From positions 54,216,035 through 54,280,034 of the forward strand of contig OW388300.1 of NCBI GenBank assembly GCA_936450465.1: DNA of 64,000 nt. Direction: 5' to 3'. This document shows, in pieces, positions 1 through 11,639 of the stretch. The first letter of the stretch is position 1. The number at the start of each line of letters is the position of its first letter. The notes under the pieces were generated by a model that was not told the DNA's origin, searched no databases, and saw nothing but the letters and a program-made list of their open reading frames with translations. A program made the translations under genes and the position numbers. The DNA is from Gibbula magus (taxonomy: Eukaryota > Mollusca > Gastropoda > Trochida > Trochidae).

Positions 1-301
1 ATATTCACAGCATACTAACAAACAACAAATAAAATGAATTGTTACTTTGCAAGAGGTTGTTATGTGTTAATCCATCTTCTACAATGTATTATTATTATTG
101 TCTGGTTCCTATAATGAGTGTATACAGACAGCGCGCTGGTCTCTTTAGTTGATATATCTACTAACAGCCAAACTCATTGGACATTTACAAAGGCGAGTTA
201 TACATTCCATTTGTAGTATTTATATATATAAATATATTTAAATGTAGCGGAGGATTAATAGTCAATCCTTCCTTATTGTCACTTTTTCTTCGTTTCAGAC
301 A

Positions 302-435
302 TGGAACCGATTAATTCAACAAATCAGACGGTGTCTGCAGTAACTTATGTCAGAGACCCAGGACCTGACTGCTCAGCCAGCATGACCAATTCCAATGCTT
401 TATGCACTGATTTACCCCTGGTCAATATAAAATGA
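302..435 (+). CDS. possible short coding exon, 44 codons
   Basis: A pyrimidine-rich tract ending in TTTCAG at 293-298 is a good splice acceptor. The ATG that follows at 301-303 opens a 44-codon frame ending in TGA at about 433-435. The peptide begins MEPINSTNQT and has two early N-glycosylation sequons (NST, NQT) and three cysteines, as in the extracellular N-terminus of a membrane receptor. A GT follows LPL near 421, so the exon could splice out before the stop. No domain is recognisable and no partner exon was found. It may be chance. Confidence 0.22.
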
Positions 436-779
436 TGTTATCCAACCCTCATTCAATTATTTCAGGAGAAGATCGATAACACTACATTCACAATCCATTT
501 ATCATCATATCGCATTGAACGTAATGTTTTTCATGATAGGACAGAATTATTGTTCTTTCTTATAAACTTATAAAGCAATTTTGGTTCTTTCATGTTGTTG
601 TGTAAAAATCGTCAATCACGAATTGCGAACAATCTCGGTGAAACAAGCTTGCTAGGCATATGGGATATGTGCACATGTGCTTATATCAATAATATTCACT
701 CCATTTTTTTCAACCATATAGGTAATCAAATATTTTGATTACATATTAGCATGCGACATGTCTCCTGAAATAACTAAAA

Positions 780-804
780 TAAATAAATAAATAAATAAAT
801 AATA
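780..804. repeat. (AAAT)n microsatellite
   Basis: About six tandem AAAT units. The surrounding 436-980 stretch is AT-rich and shows nothing else. Confidence 0.8.
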
Positions 805-980
805 CTGTATAAGTTTAATATTGAAAGTAGAAAAAGGATGGAAAGTAGTATGGTGTTTATTAAATGTTTTCGGAGCTTTAACTATAAATGATTGAAGCAA
901 TGATACAGATTTTTTTAATCAAACTTAAATAATTTTGTCGAACGTTGACAGAATTCACATCTCACTTTTGCATTTACTTA

Positions 981-1163
981 TTAACCCTTCCACCACTAAG
1001 AACCTGGGCCTAGATTTTCGAAGCTCTCTTAGCGCTAAGACAGTCGTAAGTACCATACATTAACATTGGCTTACGGCTATCTTAGCGCTAAGAGAGCTTC
1101 GAAAATCTAGGTCCTGATCGCTTTATGTGGCTTATTTTAGGCGTGTAGTGTTGAAAGGGTTAA
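981..1163. mobile_element. piggyBac-like MITE with an inner foldback
   Basis: The element is bounded by TTAA at 981-984 and TTAA at 1160-1163. It starts CCCTTCCACCACTA and ends TAGTGTTGAAAGGG, an imperfect terminal inverted repeat. TTAA target duplication plus CCC/GGG ends is the piggyBac signature. Inside, 1009-1040 and 1080-1111 form a near-perfect 32-bp inverted repeat centred on AGCGCTAAGA, which looks like a second nested foldback element flanked by CCTG. It has no coding capacity. Confidence 0.6.
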
Positions 1164-2100
1164 TGTGACATATACTTTACAACATGCTAATTCCTGAAGA
1201 GTCGTAAGATTTGGTACAAACCAATTAAACAGCAAAATTCAAGATAAAACAGACACATCAACTCTGCATCAGTAATCTCCACTTAAAAACGTGTGGTGCC
1301 ACACGTGTGGAACTGTGTTGGTTTCTCTCAGTGTGTAGGAGAAGATACACGGTATTAGTTTACTTTTAGAAACAACAAATTACGAATCTATTGACAAGCT
1401 TTGCTGGAAGAAAATAGAGGTTTGGGGCAATCTTCATTAAAATTACGTAAATTGTTGTTTATTTTTATTTCATCCATATGGAAGTATTTTTAGCGAAACA
1501 CGTTGGAACATTTACTAGAAGAGGCGATCTGTTCCCGTATGTTTTCTTTTGGCAATTATAAATTACATATTTTAAACATGAATAACTGGAAAGTGTATAT
1601 TGTTCATTATTGTTAGCTTAGTATTTGACTTACATGTACTTCAGAGAATCTGATAAACAAAAACTATTTTAACAGTTCTTTTACTTCCAACATCAAATGA
1701 AGTAAACGTAAATCACATGCAACACATTAAACAACATGCTGTGGTTTTAAAAGGCTACGATTTTTTTGTTTAGTGATCTGATAAATAAATTTATTTTCAC
1801 ATGTCGTCAGTTTGTCTATCTTTCTCGACACGAGTCGTATGTTTGCACAATTCCTATCTTTGAATACTTTCTAACTTAAGACATTCATGTAATCTAATAT
1901 CATTAATGAATCAATTTTAATCATCACTATTTATATCATCAAAATATTTGCATTACGTTTCAATTAAATTAAATTAAATTAAAATCTGGGCTTGTTGGTC
2001 CCAAGTTGCTTTTCATATGCTTAATAACTTAGTTTCCTTGAGATTTTAATTTGTGGATGCTATTTTTATGTCAATTGGATGCATTTCTTGATTATTATTG
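1164..2100. other. AT-rich non-coding stretch
   Basis: No supportable exon or TIR element was seen. The only simple repeat is (AAATT)n at about 1962-1984. Confidence 0.5.
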
Positions 2101-3338
2101 ATTATATGCAGCATATCAGTAAAAGGAGTAATTACTATTGATTGTACATACAACACAGTGTCTGTAAACACACCTTCAACCTATGGCTATTGCTGGTAGT
2201 GATAAACTATGATGTAAAATATTGATCAACGTTAGTTGGATAAATCATTCATAACATTCATACATTTTGCCCATTAGATTTTCCTCATAATAAAAGGTCT
2301 TCAGATTGATGACTACGAACATTTGAAGATCCCTTCGTCACGTCAGCCTCCAGATGAATAACGGTAGAGCCAGGATCCCTGTCGCAACTGTGTTTGTTTA
2401 AACACGAAAACACTTCAAAACAGACACCCCTATGTCTCTCCTTGTATGAGTGGTGGCTGTTTTAAGCTACAATCGTTAGTTAATCAGAACGTTGTTTATA
2501 GCCTTTAAGGCTCATTGATTATTGGGTATGGAATTTCAACTATCCGAACAATGACCAATTTGTAAATCCATTTGTCATATGATAATGAATATATTTATAT
2601 ATACTGGGTGTGCTCACAGCGTAAATACATTATTTCTCTGATGTAATAAGCAATATGATTCCAAATTCATTTTCAACTCCGGGCCACTGGACAAGTCACC
2701 AAGCTGCCAATTTAAGCCACCTTCTAAGGTTCTGTCATATGCATCCATTGATAGTTTTCAATAGAGTTTATTTTTTCTTTAACTTGTTATGTGAAGTTCT
2801 GAGTTCTTATTGCTTATCTGCAGCATTTATGACACAGATAGATTGTCTATGCATGGGTCTGTGATCCAAAGAATGAGAAGTTCTACCACCATCTGCAATG
2901 TGATGTCACCCTGTTACAGGACCCCTGGAGAGAAGATACCGTGGACAGAATGTATGCTATTTTTTTCAAAATATGACTATGATAAATATTCGAAATTTGT
3001 TTTCTGTAAGTTATCAGTTGAAGTAGATTGAGCATCCAATAAACACCTTATCTCTAATATAAAGATACCGAGAAGGAGAATGTATGGCCTTTGTCAACAT
3101 AAGGTCTTATTTCATAAAGACCTGCACAAACTGCAAATGAATACTACTGTTGTCTGACACCAAATCATAGCTGTTGATATTTTCAATAAATACCTCCGCC
3201 AAACTAAACCCAAATCGGACATGATGTGGTCTATACAGAACAGAACAGAATTTTATTTCTCGTAATTCACATTAGTGACAGTCAAATACATCCAGTCATC
3301 ATTAAAATGATATCTACAGCAAGTGTCGTCTGAAGTAT

Positions 3339-3342
<4 letters not shown>

Positions 3343-3411
<69 letters not shown>
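3343..3411. repeat. (TA)n microsatellite
   Basis: An uninterrupted TA dinucleotide tract of about 68 bp, directly 3' of the minus-strand LINE fragment. It is probably the simple-repeat tail of that element. Confidence 0.9.
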
Positions 3412-3417
<6 letters not shown>

Positions 3418-3960
3418 TTACAAATTAGAATAATGTGCCGTATACATAATTATGTGTTGTATATTCAATAGGTAATCTATGGTTTGAATTTTGAAGCGGG
3501 TAAGCCAAATTCTTAGATTGGTAGGAAGTTCTAGAATATATGAGTAGATATGGGGTTTAACTTTGTAGATTTTGTAGTATTTAGCTTTTGATGATTCAAT
3601 TTGAGAAGCAGTCCACATTTGAAAAAATTGATCAATAAGGACTAAAATGTTAGAACTGTTAAATTTTTTATTTATCCATACATAAATGAAACCTGTTTCC
3701 CGCAATATTCGTTCAATTGAATTAATTAAATTGAAATTGAATTTAGGATTGGCATTTTGTAAAGTATACATAAGAAGGTACATTTTATATGATAATTTGT
3801 TTGGATTTTGTAACATTTTACACCAGAAAGAAATAATTCTGATTTTACTACAAATACTGAGAGGATAACGACCAAGTTCGCCATAGACCATATAATCTGA
3901 GTAGACATTTTTACTTTAAGAATATATTTACAAAATTTAAGATGAAGCCGAGTCTAGAGT
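3418..3960 (-). mobile_element. non-LTR retrotransposon fragment, C-terminal end
   Basis: The minus-strand reading at 3418-3891 contains VYGELGRYPL, the block that follows the reverse transcriptase domain in CR1/Jockey-type LINEs. It is the counterpart of IYAELGCYPI in the 37.5-39.9 kb element. Upstream, in another frame, 3893-3960 reads LHLKFCKYILKVK, which matches LHLDFCKRLLGVK there, so a frameshift separates the two parts. Only the end of the ORF is present. The RT, endonuclease and 5' end are missing. The TA tract and an AATAAA-like stretch near 3340 form the 3' end. This is a dead 5'-truncated copy. The clade was not assigned. Confidence 0.7.
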
Positions 3961-4059
3961 TTATGGGAATAACAACCAGGAATGTGGAAGTCATTGGATC
4001 CATATTATAATTGTAAAACGTTGTTACGAAACGCCTTCCTTATTGTCAGTAATGGTTTG

Positions 4060-4380
4060 GTACACAATTCAGCTCCGTACGGCTGTCCGTCCGTTCGTCG
4101 TCCCGTTTCTTGAATCTCATGAATCGCTGTACCTAGAGTCTTCGAATTTGGTACCAGTCTTCATTTGGGGAATACGCAGAAACCAGCCGGTTTGGGTGAC
4201 CTTTACCTCATTTTCAAGGTCACTACGAGACTTTGACCATTTTTATTTTAGTTTGTTAGCGAGATTCGTCATGAACTGCTGCACCTTTTGGCTTCACATT
4301 TGGTACCAGTCTTCATGTTGGGGATACGCAGACACATGTCGATTTGGGTGACCTTGACCTCATTTTCAAGTTCAATTCTT
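4060..4380 (+). repeat. satellite dimer, about 152-bp period
   Basis: Two copies of a unit containing GGTACCAGTCTTCAT (about 4150 and 4302), each with a TGACCTTGACCTCATTTTCA-type block. The array is preceded by a (CCGT)n-like stretch. It resembles the satellite cores of the Helentron-like elements elsewhere in the window, but neither terminus was found. Confidence 0.6.
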
Positions 4381-4740
4381 TTAATGTTCTTAACCCGAAA
4401 TGATAACAATTGAATCAAAAATCTTAGTGCGATCTCTAAGGTCTCATATCTCTTGGCTTGTTTCGTTATTTCTTTGTGCGTAAATCACGTCCACACTGTG
4501 CTGTCTCTAAGCAACCAGGAAATGTTTAGGCACAGGGTGCATGAAACAGTTCATCATATTAGTTTGAATATTGAAATCTCAGCTCAGTTTCTACATGGCA
4601 TTGTGAATCTCTTGTTCATGCATTACAACCTCTCACAGTCAGTTCCTCTCAATCATGCTGTAATGAGGTTGATTCTGGCAAACCTCGACTCATCAGATCA
4701 CTCTCGTTATAGCTGATTTAGTAGAGATGACTATGGTTTC

Positions 4741-5850
4741 CATTTAAGTACACATCCGTGACATTTTCATCTTATCTATAACATTCTAATCGTATCTATA
4801 CTTGCGTCTTCTAAACCTTTTGTCTGACAGTTAAGTTGATTTAGAGCTTAACACCATTGGCGCCATACACCTGGAGTAAATATATTTGTTTTATATTTTC
4901 TGAAACCTTGAACGCTGGATATATGTCTCATAATATACTCCTCTATCCAAAAGTTTCTGCTGTAGGACAGAATGATGTTCCTGCAGAATTTGGCAATGTC
5001 TAGTTACCATCTTAAATTTCTTGCAAAACGACTAGTTTTATATTTCTGAAACCCTTACATGTACATGGATATAAACTGAAGTACAAAGGAAAGAAAGCAC
5101 CACATTTTATGCGTAGTACGATTTTCAATCATAAGTTGTTGACCTTGTACTCGAAATAGTGCAAAGTTTAGTCATCATGTAAAGAATTCTTCTGTGTGTT
5201 TTTTCTTCCTAAAAATGAAATGCCTATGTGTGATTTCAAAAGAAGAGATTATATATAAATACACATACTTCATAAGACATCAGGTGCTTAAACTTGATCG
5301 TACGACTTGGTAAGCTTGTGGCAAAGTTTACTATATAATTCCCTTACATCCAAAAATCTCCTAATGGTACGTGAGATATAAGTTACGATACGTAAATGGA
5401 ATTAAATGAGGCTGAACCATGAAAGACATCATCCATTGCTAGGGCTTGAACGGCTGGGGGTTGTATCATTCATCCTCTACTGTTAGTTCATAATATTTAA
5501 ATCGGATTACTGTCCCACCCAAGGTTAGTTTGCCCTACCTCGTTTGATAAAGATGGTGTTCGATTGAAGGTCCTTTAAGTTGGGAGAATCCACATTCACA
5601 TGCTAAATATATTTCGCGTTGGTGATAAATCATTGTCGAGACAGTAAAGTCACATTGAAGTTTTCTAAAGAACCTGCACATGATTGAACTGTCTGACGGG
5701 AGAACTACCCACGTTATGAGAAACAAATCCTTACAAACCTGTTATGTGTCGCTGAAAGATAATCAATTTGATCCCAGGGAGGCGTTTACAAATATATAGT
5801 ATACAAGAAACAGTCCAGTGATACGTTTAGAAGCCAAATTATGATTAGGA
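4741..5850. other. non-coding stretch
   Basis: No supportable gene. The minus-strand 63-codon ORF at 5535-5726 has no recognisable domain and was not accepted. Confidence 0.4.
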
Positions 5851-5859
5851 TCACATTTC

Positions 5860-5925
5860 ACCTGATGAAGGAGTAAGCATATATTCCGAAACGTCGTATT
5901 TTATTCACATTTTCTTTCTAAGAAA
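5860..5925 (+). repeat. hammerhead-like retroelement motif
   Basis: CCTGATGAAGGAG is followed by a short loop and then TTCCGAAACGTCG, so a GGA/TCC stem is bracketed by CTGATGA and GAAAC. The same arrangement occurs on the minus strand at about 39250-39300 with a different but self-complementary stem. It resembles the hammerhead ribozyme core seen in Penelope-like elements and retrozymes, with one extra A before the stem. The element boundaries are not resolved here. Confidence 0.45.
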
Positions 5926-6104
5926 ATCAGTGATATGTGTGCAAATCTTTAAATGAATAAACGGTATGCAGGATGGTCTTTGAAATTCACTTCTAAAATG
6001 CATATCGTTAGAGTCTGTCCAAACTTGTGAAAGTGTTTTAAGTCCAGATGGGTTTATAGCATGGGCAAATTCTTCATAATCACTCGTATAGCGAGTCATC
6101 CTCG

Positions 6105-6451
6105 GTTACCCAGGGTTTATATAAATAGTATGATCCGTTACTCTCCACTATATCAACCCTGGGACGCGCTATCAGGGAAATCTGGACTCTAGTTACCGTC
6201 CCTGGCCGGCGTGAGCCAATCAAACTGCTACGCAGCTTGGACATGCAAACCAATGACAATTCATTTAACAGCTCTCTTCAAGATATATATATAAATATTT
6301 GAAATTGAAATTCAATCGAGCATTTTCATTGGTTACTGATTTTGTTTCACGCCGACCAAGGGAGGGTAATATAAGTACAGATTTTCCTGATAGAGTGTTC
6401 CAGGGGTGATATAGTGGAGAGTAACGGAGCATATATAAAACCCTGGGTAAC
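6105..6451. mobile_element. foldback MITE, 347 bp
   Basis: The left arm from 6105 (GTTACCCAGGGTTTATAT) and the right arm ending at 6451 are reverse complements over about 130 bp with scattered mismatches. Shared landmarks on the two arms are CCGTTACTCTCCACTATATC and the CGGCGTGA block. Only about 80 bp lie between the arms. It has no ORF. Confidence 0.75.
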
Positions 6452-7980
6452 GTTGGCTATCCTCTAATTGTATAAGTACCCGTGTCCTTCTATTTTCACT
6501 GTGATATTTTATGAGATTTTATGGAATATACCATTTTTTAGGCATGAGTGTCATAAACAGAGTTTGACATAGACACTAATATAATGTTCTGTTTAAAGTT
6601 AACATTGAGGTTAATCTACTAAAATCAATCAAAGGTTTGCTGCCAGCCATAGTTCATAGACAAAACATGACATCATGGTATTGTTAATGACATCACTTCA
6701 TCATGACAACGTGATATTTTGGATATCGTATGACAAATAACAATCCTGGTATATCATGTGTTTCGTAGGTAATAAATTGAAGGATTTTTACAATCGTTAC
6801 AAAAGCCTGGAAGAAGTATTGAATTCCACTGTCATCGCAGCTTTTGTTATGTTTTACTCACCAGACTTGAAAGTGTAACAATGAGTAAAATAGCAATGAA
6901 GTCTCCAGAGGAAACCAGCATACACAAACAAGTCATATTACTATTCAAATTATATTGACTTAATCAGACAATAAATAAGTTTAACAATTTTAACTGATTT
7001 TCAAATGAAATACAATAAAGCTATGTAAGAGTTATGGTAAGATCATATATTTAATATATAGCTATCAATATCTTGCATGTAGATTGTGTCATGAAACAAG
7101 GCAAAGACAGTGTTGGCAGTTGAACCTAGTTCTATTGGAGGAATCTAAATGTAGAATGCCAGTCATTCCTGTAAACAGCCGTTTTTATATAACAAAACTG
7201 CCTACAGAACATTCCAGAAGGTTATATTGGTTCTCTTCTCTTCTTCAACAGTTCATATAATCGTTGACAAGCTTGGTAAAATTCGAGAAAGAACCGTAAG
7301 TGAGGAGAAGGGAAGTAACTCTAATCTGTTCGTACTGTCTGGTTTTTTATACACTGTCGGCCAAAAGAAACGACTACCAGATATCTTATCAGATTCCTTA
7401 AAAACTTGAATGATCAGTTTAGCAATATTATAGCATTATGAAGTTGCACCATTTTTGGATAATATATTTAAATTTCAGAAGTTGTCATGTCACAAAAGAA
7501 TGGCGATTGTTGAAATTAGACAGCAGGTGTGTTCAGTTTTCGATCAGTGCTTGATCAGAAAAACATTTGAAACAGATTTTCATACAACTGCGAGCAGCAA
7601 TATAGACACGCATTCGCATTAAAGTGGTGATGAAAATACAGATTACGTGGTGCGCAAGTGAATCAGCCGGCAATGGGCGTGGTTCTCATAAATGTTATTG
7701 ACTCGAATCACAGCTTTTTTCCACGATTTCAATCTAACGTGGAGACCGTCATTCATTTCAGCAATTATTTCATCTTTCATTTTAAGGAAAATCAAGTAAG
7801 CGTTTCTTTCGGTCGACAGTGTGTGTTTTACTGACACGTTCGGTTCAAAACCGGGTGACCCTTACTTAAACGTTCGTGACCCAAAAACAAATAAACTCAG
7901 CTGATGTAAGATAAAATACATTCTCATAACAAAAGCCTGATGCCATAGGAAGCAATAATTGTTGAATAACTGTTACACGG
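6452..7980. other. non-coding stretch
   Basis: No supported gene. The 60-64 codon ORFs here lack any domain, splice context or repeated conservation. Confidence 0.4.
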
Positions 7981-7981
7981 A

Positions 7982-8005
7982 GACTAAAGTTTTTTCTTTA
8001 GTCTT
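7982..8005. repeat. perfect 9-bp hairpin
   Basis: AGACTAAAG, a T6 loop, then CTTTAGTCT. It is an isolated palindrome of unknown role. Confidence 0.6.
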
Positions 8006-8283
8006 GATCTCGCTTAAAAGTGGACAGGGTGCCATACCCTCAAATCTTTAAAAAAAAATTCTCCAGAAAAAAGTAATGTTAAGAAGCTCAAATACTGACT
8101 ATGATATTAGAGCACAAAAGCTGCGACATTGTTTAGTTTCATCAGACTATGTCATTGTTTAGATGTTTTAAATCAATTCAGCTTTTGAAAACACAGGAAT
8201 TCCATATCGTCATTACAATGTAGGTAAAACGTAAGTAAACATGCACCCTATATACAAACAAACCGGTATTTGTTTTACCTATA

Positions 8284-8648
8284 TTTAAAGGGGCAGTAGT
8301 ACGTATTTTGCAAATTTTATTTTTTTAAATTTTCCATTTATAAAAGTAGTTTATGTCATTTATATTTACTTTAGAGGGTAAAACATCATATTACACAAAG
8401 ATATTATCCGTAATGGTAATAACCATGTTGCGTATAAATCAAAAATTTCATGGCGGCCATTTTATTGTGAACACATTTTATTATTTTGAATGACAAAAAC
8501 GATTCCCATTGATTTACGGAACCATGTACACTCATTTATAAACTTGATTTTCCAAAGTAATAAGGATGTTTTATCATTAGTGACATTATTTCTCAAATAC
8601 ATTTCATCGACTTATTTGAGCGAAAAAACGTGCTACTGCCCCTTTAAA
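8284..8648. mobile_element. TIR element, 365 bp, non-autonomous
   Basis: The terminal inverted repeats TTTAAAGGGGCAGTAGTACG (8284-8304) and its near-perfect reverse complement (8628-8648) differ at one of 21 positions. TTTAAA at each end may be a palindromic target duplication. The interior is AT-rich with a short ATGGCGGCCAT palindrome near 8450 and no ORF. The superfamily was not assigned. Confidence 0.75.
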
Positions 8649-9600
8649 TGTTGATATAGAGTTCCTGTGATAGAAAGGGATCTTATTGAACTACACGGCG
8701 GCAGCTAGCAACCTACCAGGGAAAGGTCAGCAGTCAGGTAAGACGTTTGATCTGTAATTTGTAGTTTTAGAATGAGATTAAACATTTATCTTTCTCTCAT
8801 GCTGGAAATTCAGAGTAAAAAATGCTCATTAGTTTCACCTTGTCAAGTTGAGTCAAGATAAAGACTTCAAAGTCGTCCCTGACTACAAGTGTTCACTCTG
8901 TAGATTGCAGACTTTCTGACTCTTTACTTCCAAGGATAGAGTCACATTGGCCATTATTTTAAACATAAAACAACCCTAATGTATATCAGATGCACATTCC
9001 ATAGAATCGAATGTAAGTTTAGAAAAAAAAACCTCAAAAGTTTTTAAAAATATTGAAACATTGGATAAATATTCAAATATATCAAGGTTATGTGTAAGAC
9101 ATCCGATACATCAGCTTCTGTGTGTTGACGTCTGCGTATTCTTTGATTATTGATATACGTCATTTAAGGATTTTGTTGATGGAAGCCCTCTTAAACTCCA
9201 TTATTCATCAATGTGCATCATGGTAATGTCATGTTTGCTGCTACACTTGCGGGCAAAAGAAACCTACCCACAAAATGAAAGATATTTTAATCCAAGATTT
9301 TTTATATCCCTGATACGCCATTAGCCATATCTCTAGGTACAAACTAAACTGAATTTAAAAGTTTTATAACATTTTCTGTTATTGTTTTTGAAAAACATGC
9401 TTTTAAAAGAAATAGCCGTTTGGGAAACTTCTTAACCAGACGAAATGAAGAGTAAATGTGTACATTTTGTTATTCTCAAACGGCGTACAGAAACATGTGT
9501 TAACGATAATAAAAAAGAAGGCACATTATGTCAATTAAATACATTTGTTTATTAGCTATTTTTTCATTTTTCACATATCATTTAAGGGTATCTCATATAA
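8649..9600. other. non-coding stretch
   Basis: No gene, tandem repeat or TIR structure that I can support. Confidence 0.4.
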
Positions 9601-9635
9601 GGAATAGAAGACCCGTTGTTATGCTTTATCTTGGA

Positions 9636-9706
9636 TAAAACATAGCAAAGAGCATAAAACACTCAGGGTCTCGCACGTTGTGTTTTATGCTCCCTGCTAT
9701 GTTTTA
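9636..9706. repeat. 25-bp inverted repeat
   Basis: TAAAACATAGCAAAGAGCAT at 9636 and its reverse complement at 9682-9706, with three mismatches over 25 bp, separated by about 21 bp. It is a small foldback element or its remnant. Confidence 0.6.
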
Positions 9707-9739
9707 CTGAAGGACGAAGCACGCACAATCGTATTCTTT

Positions 9740-10140
9740 TTCTTAAATAGTGTGAACTTTGGATTCTTCAAATAGTTACTTGCATTTGTTAGTAGTTATT
9801 TTGGCAATGGTATATCCTTTTTTGAAATATTCAATTCATGATTACATGATTAAAATCAAAAGGGCCATTGCTTTTGGGTAGAAATCCAAGTAAAATTCTT
9901 GGTGAATACCCTTTTATATGCGTTTTTCTATCGATCAACTGTCTTTCCAGAGAGTTTATACATGGAAAATCACAGAATGAATGACCAATATCACAAATGT
10001 CATGTTTGCAGAATAGGCACATGTTGGAATCAGTGTATCTATTTTACATATAGTGATATGATATGTTTGTATTGGTTTATATTATATTGAAACCCTCTTA
10101 ATTTGGTTAATTTGGTAATAAATTAATTATTCTCCACAGA
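9740..10140. repeat. repeat also found at 60.6-61.33 kb
   Basis: The stretch aligns in direct orientation with 60600-60753 plus 61113-61340. It represents the empty-site state of that locus: the later copy has an extra ~360 bp at the point corresponding to about 9925 here. It is non-coding, and the ORFs overlapping it are not conserved in the second copy. Confidence 0.6.
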
Positions 10141-10599
10141 CTGTTGATAATGGTTTTAAATTACCCATACGGGTTAGGATACACAGGTGATTATTTTTGT
10201 GATATTCGCACATGTGCTCTTTAGTGATTCTCAACGCTGATTGGTCAGTAGTCAAAGAAGGACACAACGATTGGTCGTCGGTACTACTTTCTTGTTTCAT
10301 TGATAAATAGAACGTGCCGAACTCAGTCACACATCTCGATTTTAAAAAAAGAAAACAGAGATCAAGAATATAAAAATATTTAGTTTATAACATGTTCTGC
10401 ATTCGAAATCATTACATATTTATGTATCTACACTGTCATTATTACTTTAACTGACACGTTACTGGCGATATATGGCTTCACGTTGTCGCTGTTTGTAAAC
10501 AATCATGGCTGCCAACAGCGTAAAACAATGAACAGTTCCGGACACGAGAATGTTAAATCCATAAATAATTAGATCTACCTAACCATCAACGAGCACCCG

Positions 10600-11600
10600 A
10601 TCCGAACGGAGTTATCCGCTTGAAGCGCTCTTATGTTTGCAGGGGTTACCGCTTCAAGCGGACGTACCGTATACCGTGTAACCGTACGGTATAGGGCCTG
10701 TAAGTCTCGTTTACGTTCATTTCCGGTGCCACGCTTCCGGTGACACCCTTGCACTGGTTACAGGAATCAGATGCGCAACACAAATACACAGCCATCACGC
10801 CTTGATGCGTGGACGTTACCAAGTCGAGTTTATTGCGGGATATTCGTCCAATAAGCTCAACGATAAAACATTGTTATATTAAGTGTATTAAATAATGATA
10901 TGAATGTTTATTAGAATTATAAATTCCGGTCCAAGTCGAAAACGGCATTTAGTAATTTGCATATTCTCAAATTCTGTAAATTATTTTGAGCATTAAAATA
11001 CTCTAAATACTCATTTCTCTTCAGTTCTGAATATTTTAAAAGTGGTACAAAGCAACCAACATTTATTAGAAATTTTAGTAAAAGCTGCACTAAATGACAT
11101 ATATTTAGAATAAAATCAGATACCTTACAAGAGTTATATTAAATATATTCTGAAGATAAGAGAGCTATATTAAATATATTCTGAAGATAAGAGAGCTATA
11201 TTAAAAATATTATTGAAGATAAATTGGCGAAATATAATATAATATTTTCCATTCCTTTACAAGGTCTAAAACATTAATTTTTATAATTAATTGATTTGTT
11301 TACGAATAAACGTGGGTACACTGCATGGACGACAAAATGATCTAACGGGTAAAATTTAACCTACATAATGGTTTCGATACTCGGAATCGATGGAAATAGC
11401 ATCTCGCTGTCCCTACAACCCTGTTTATATTATTCCTAAGTGAATTTGGACCGGTTACAGACCCATTCAGTCACTCATTTAACACGGTGAACGCCATTGA
11501 GAAACGTGTGTTTGTCACCGGAAGTGGGTAAATCTCGCCGGTCCAACGAGAGTTACTTACGGGCCCTATTACGGGTTACGGTTTCAAGAATAAACACGAG
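10600..11600. mobile_element. probable TIR or foldback element, about 0.93 kb
   Basis: About 10660-10770 and 11440-11590 are imperfect inverted copies. Both carry TAGGGCC(T/C)GTAAGT and a TTCCGGTGACA block on opposite strands. A local hairpin CCGCTTGAAGCG / CGCTTCAAGCGG lies at about 10617-10660. A short tandem repeat of about 40 bp (TTAAATATATTCTGAAGATA) lies at 11140-11225. No ORF spans the interior. Confidence 0.45.
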
Positions 11601-11639
11601 TAGATTGCACATTGACCAATCACTATCTATTTAGCCGAT

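Larger units (their letters stand above)
2100..4740 (-). repeat. inverted copy of the 40-62 kb dispersed unit, interrupted
   Basis: On the minus strand, 2160-2300 matches 42880-43020 and 4470-4735 matches 41440-41700 base for base over long stretches. This is therefore a reverse-oriented, diverged copy of the unit repeated at 40-62 kb. It is interrupted by a LINE fragment (about 3240-3960) and a satellite dimer (about 4040-4380). The short ORFs at 2655-3031 and 4453-4716 lie in this repeat and are not supported as genes. Confidence 0.6.

Noticed and set aside
2655..3031. Overlapping 69- and 73-codon plus-strand ORFs
   Set aside because: They lie in a diverged copy of the dispersed unit, and the frame is not kept in the other copies.
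4453..4716. 87-codon plus-strand ORF
   Set aside because: The homologous frames at 41.4-41.7 and 49.8-50.06 kb contain stops, so it is a repeat shadow.
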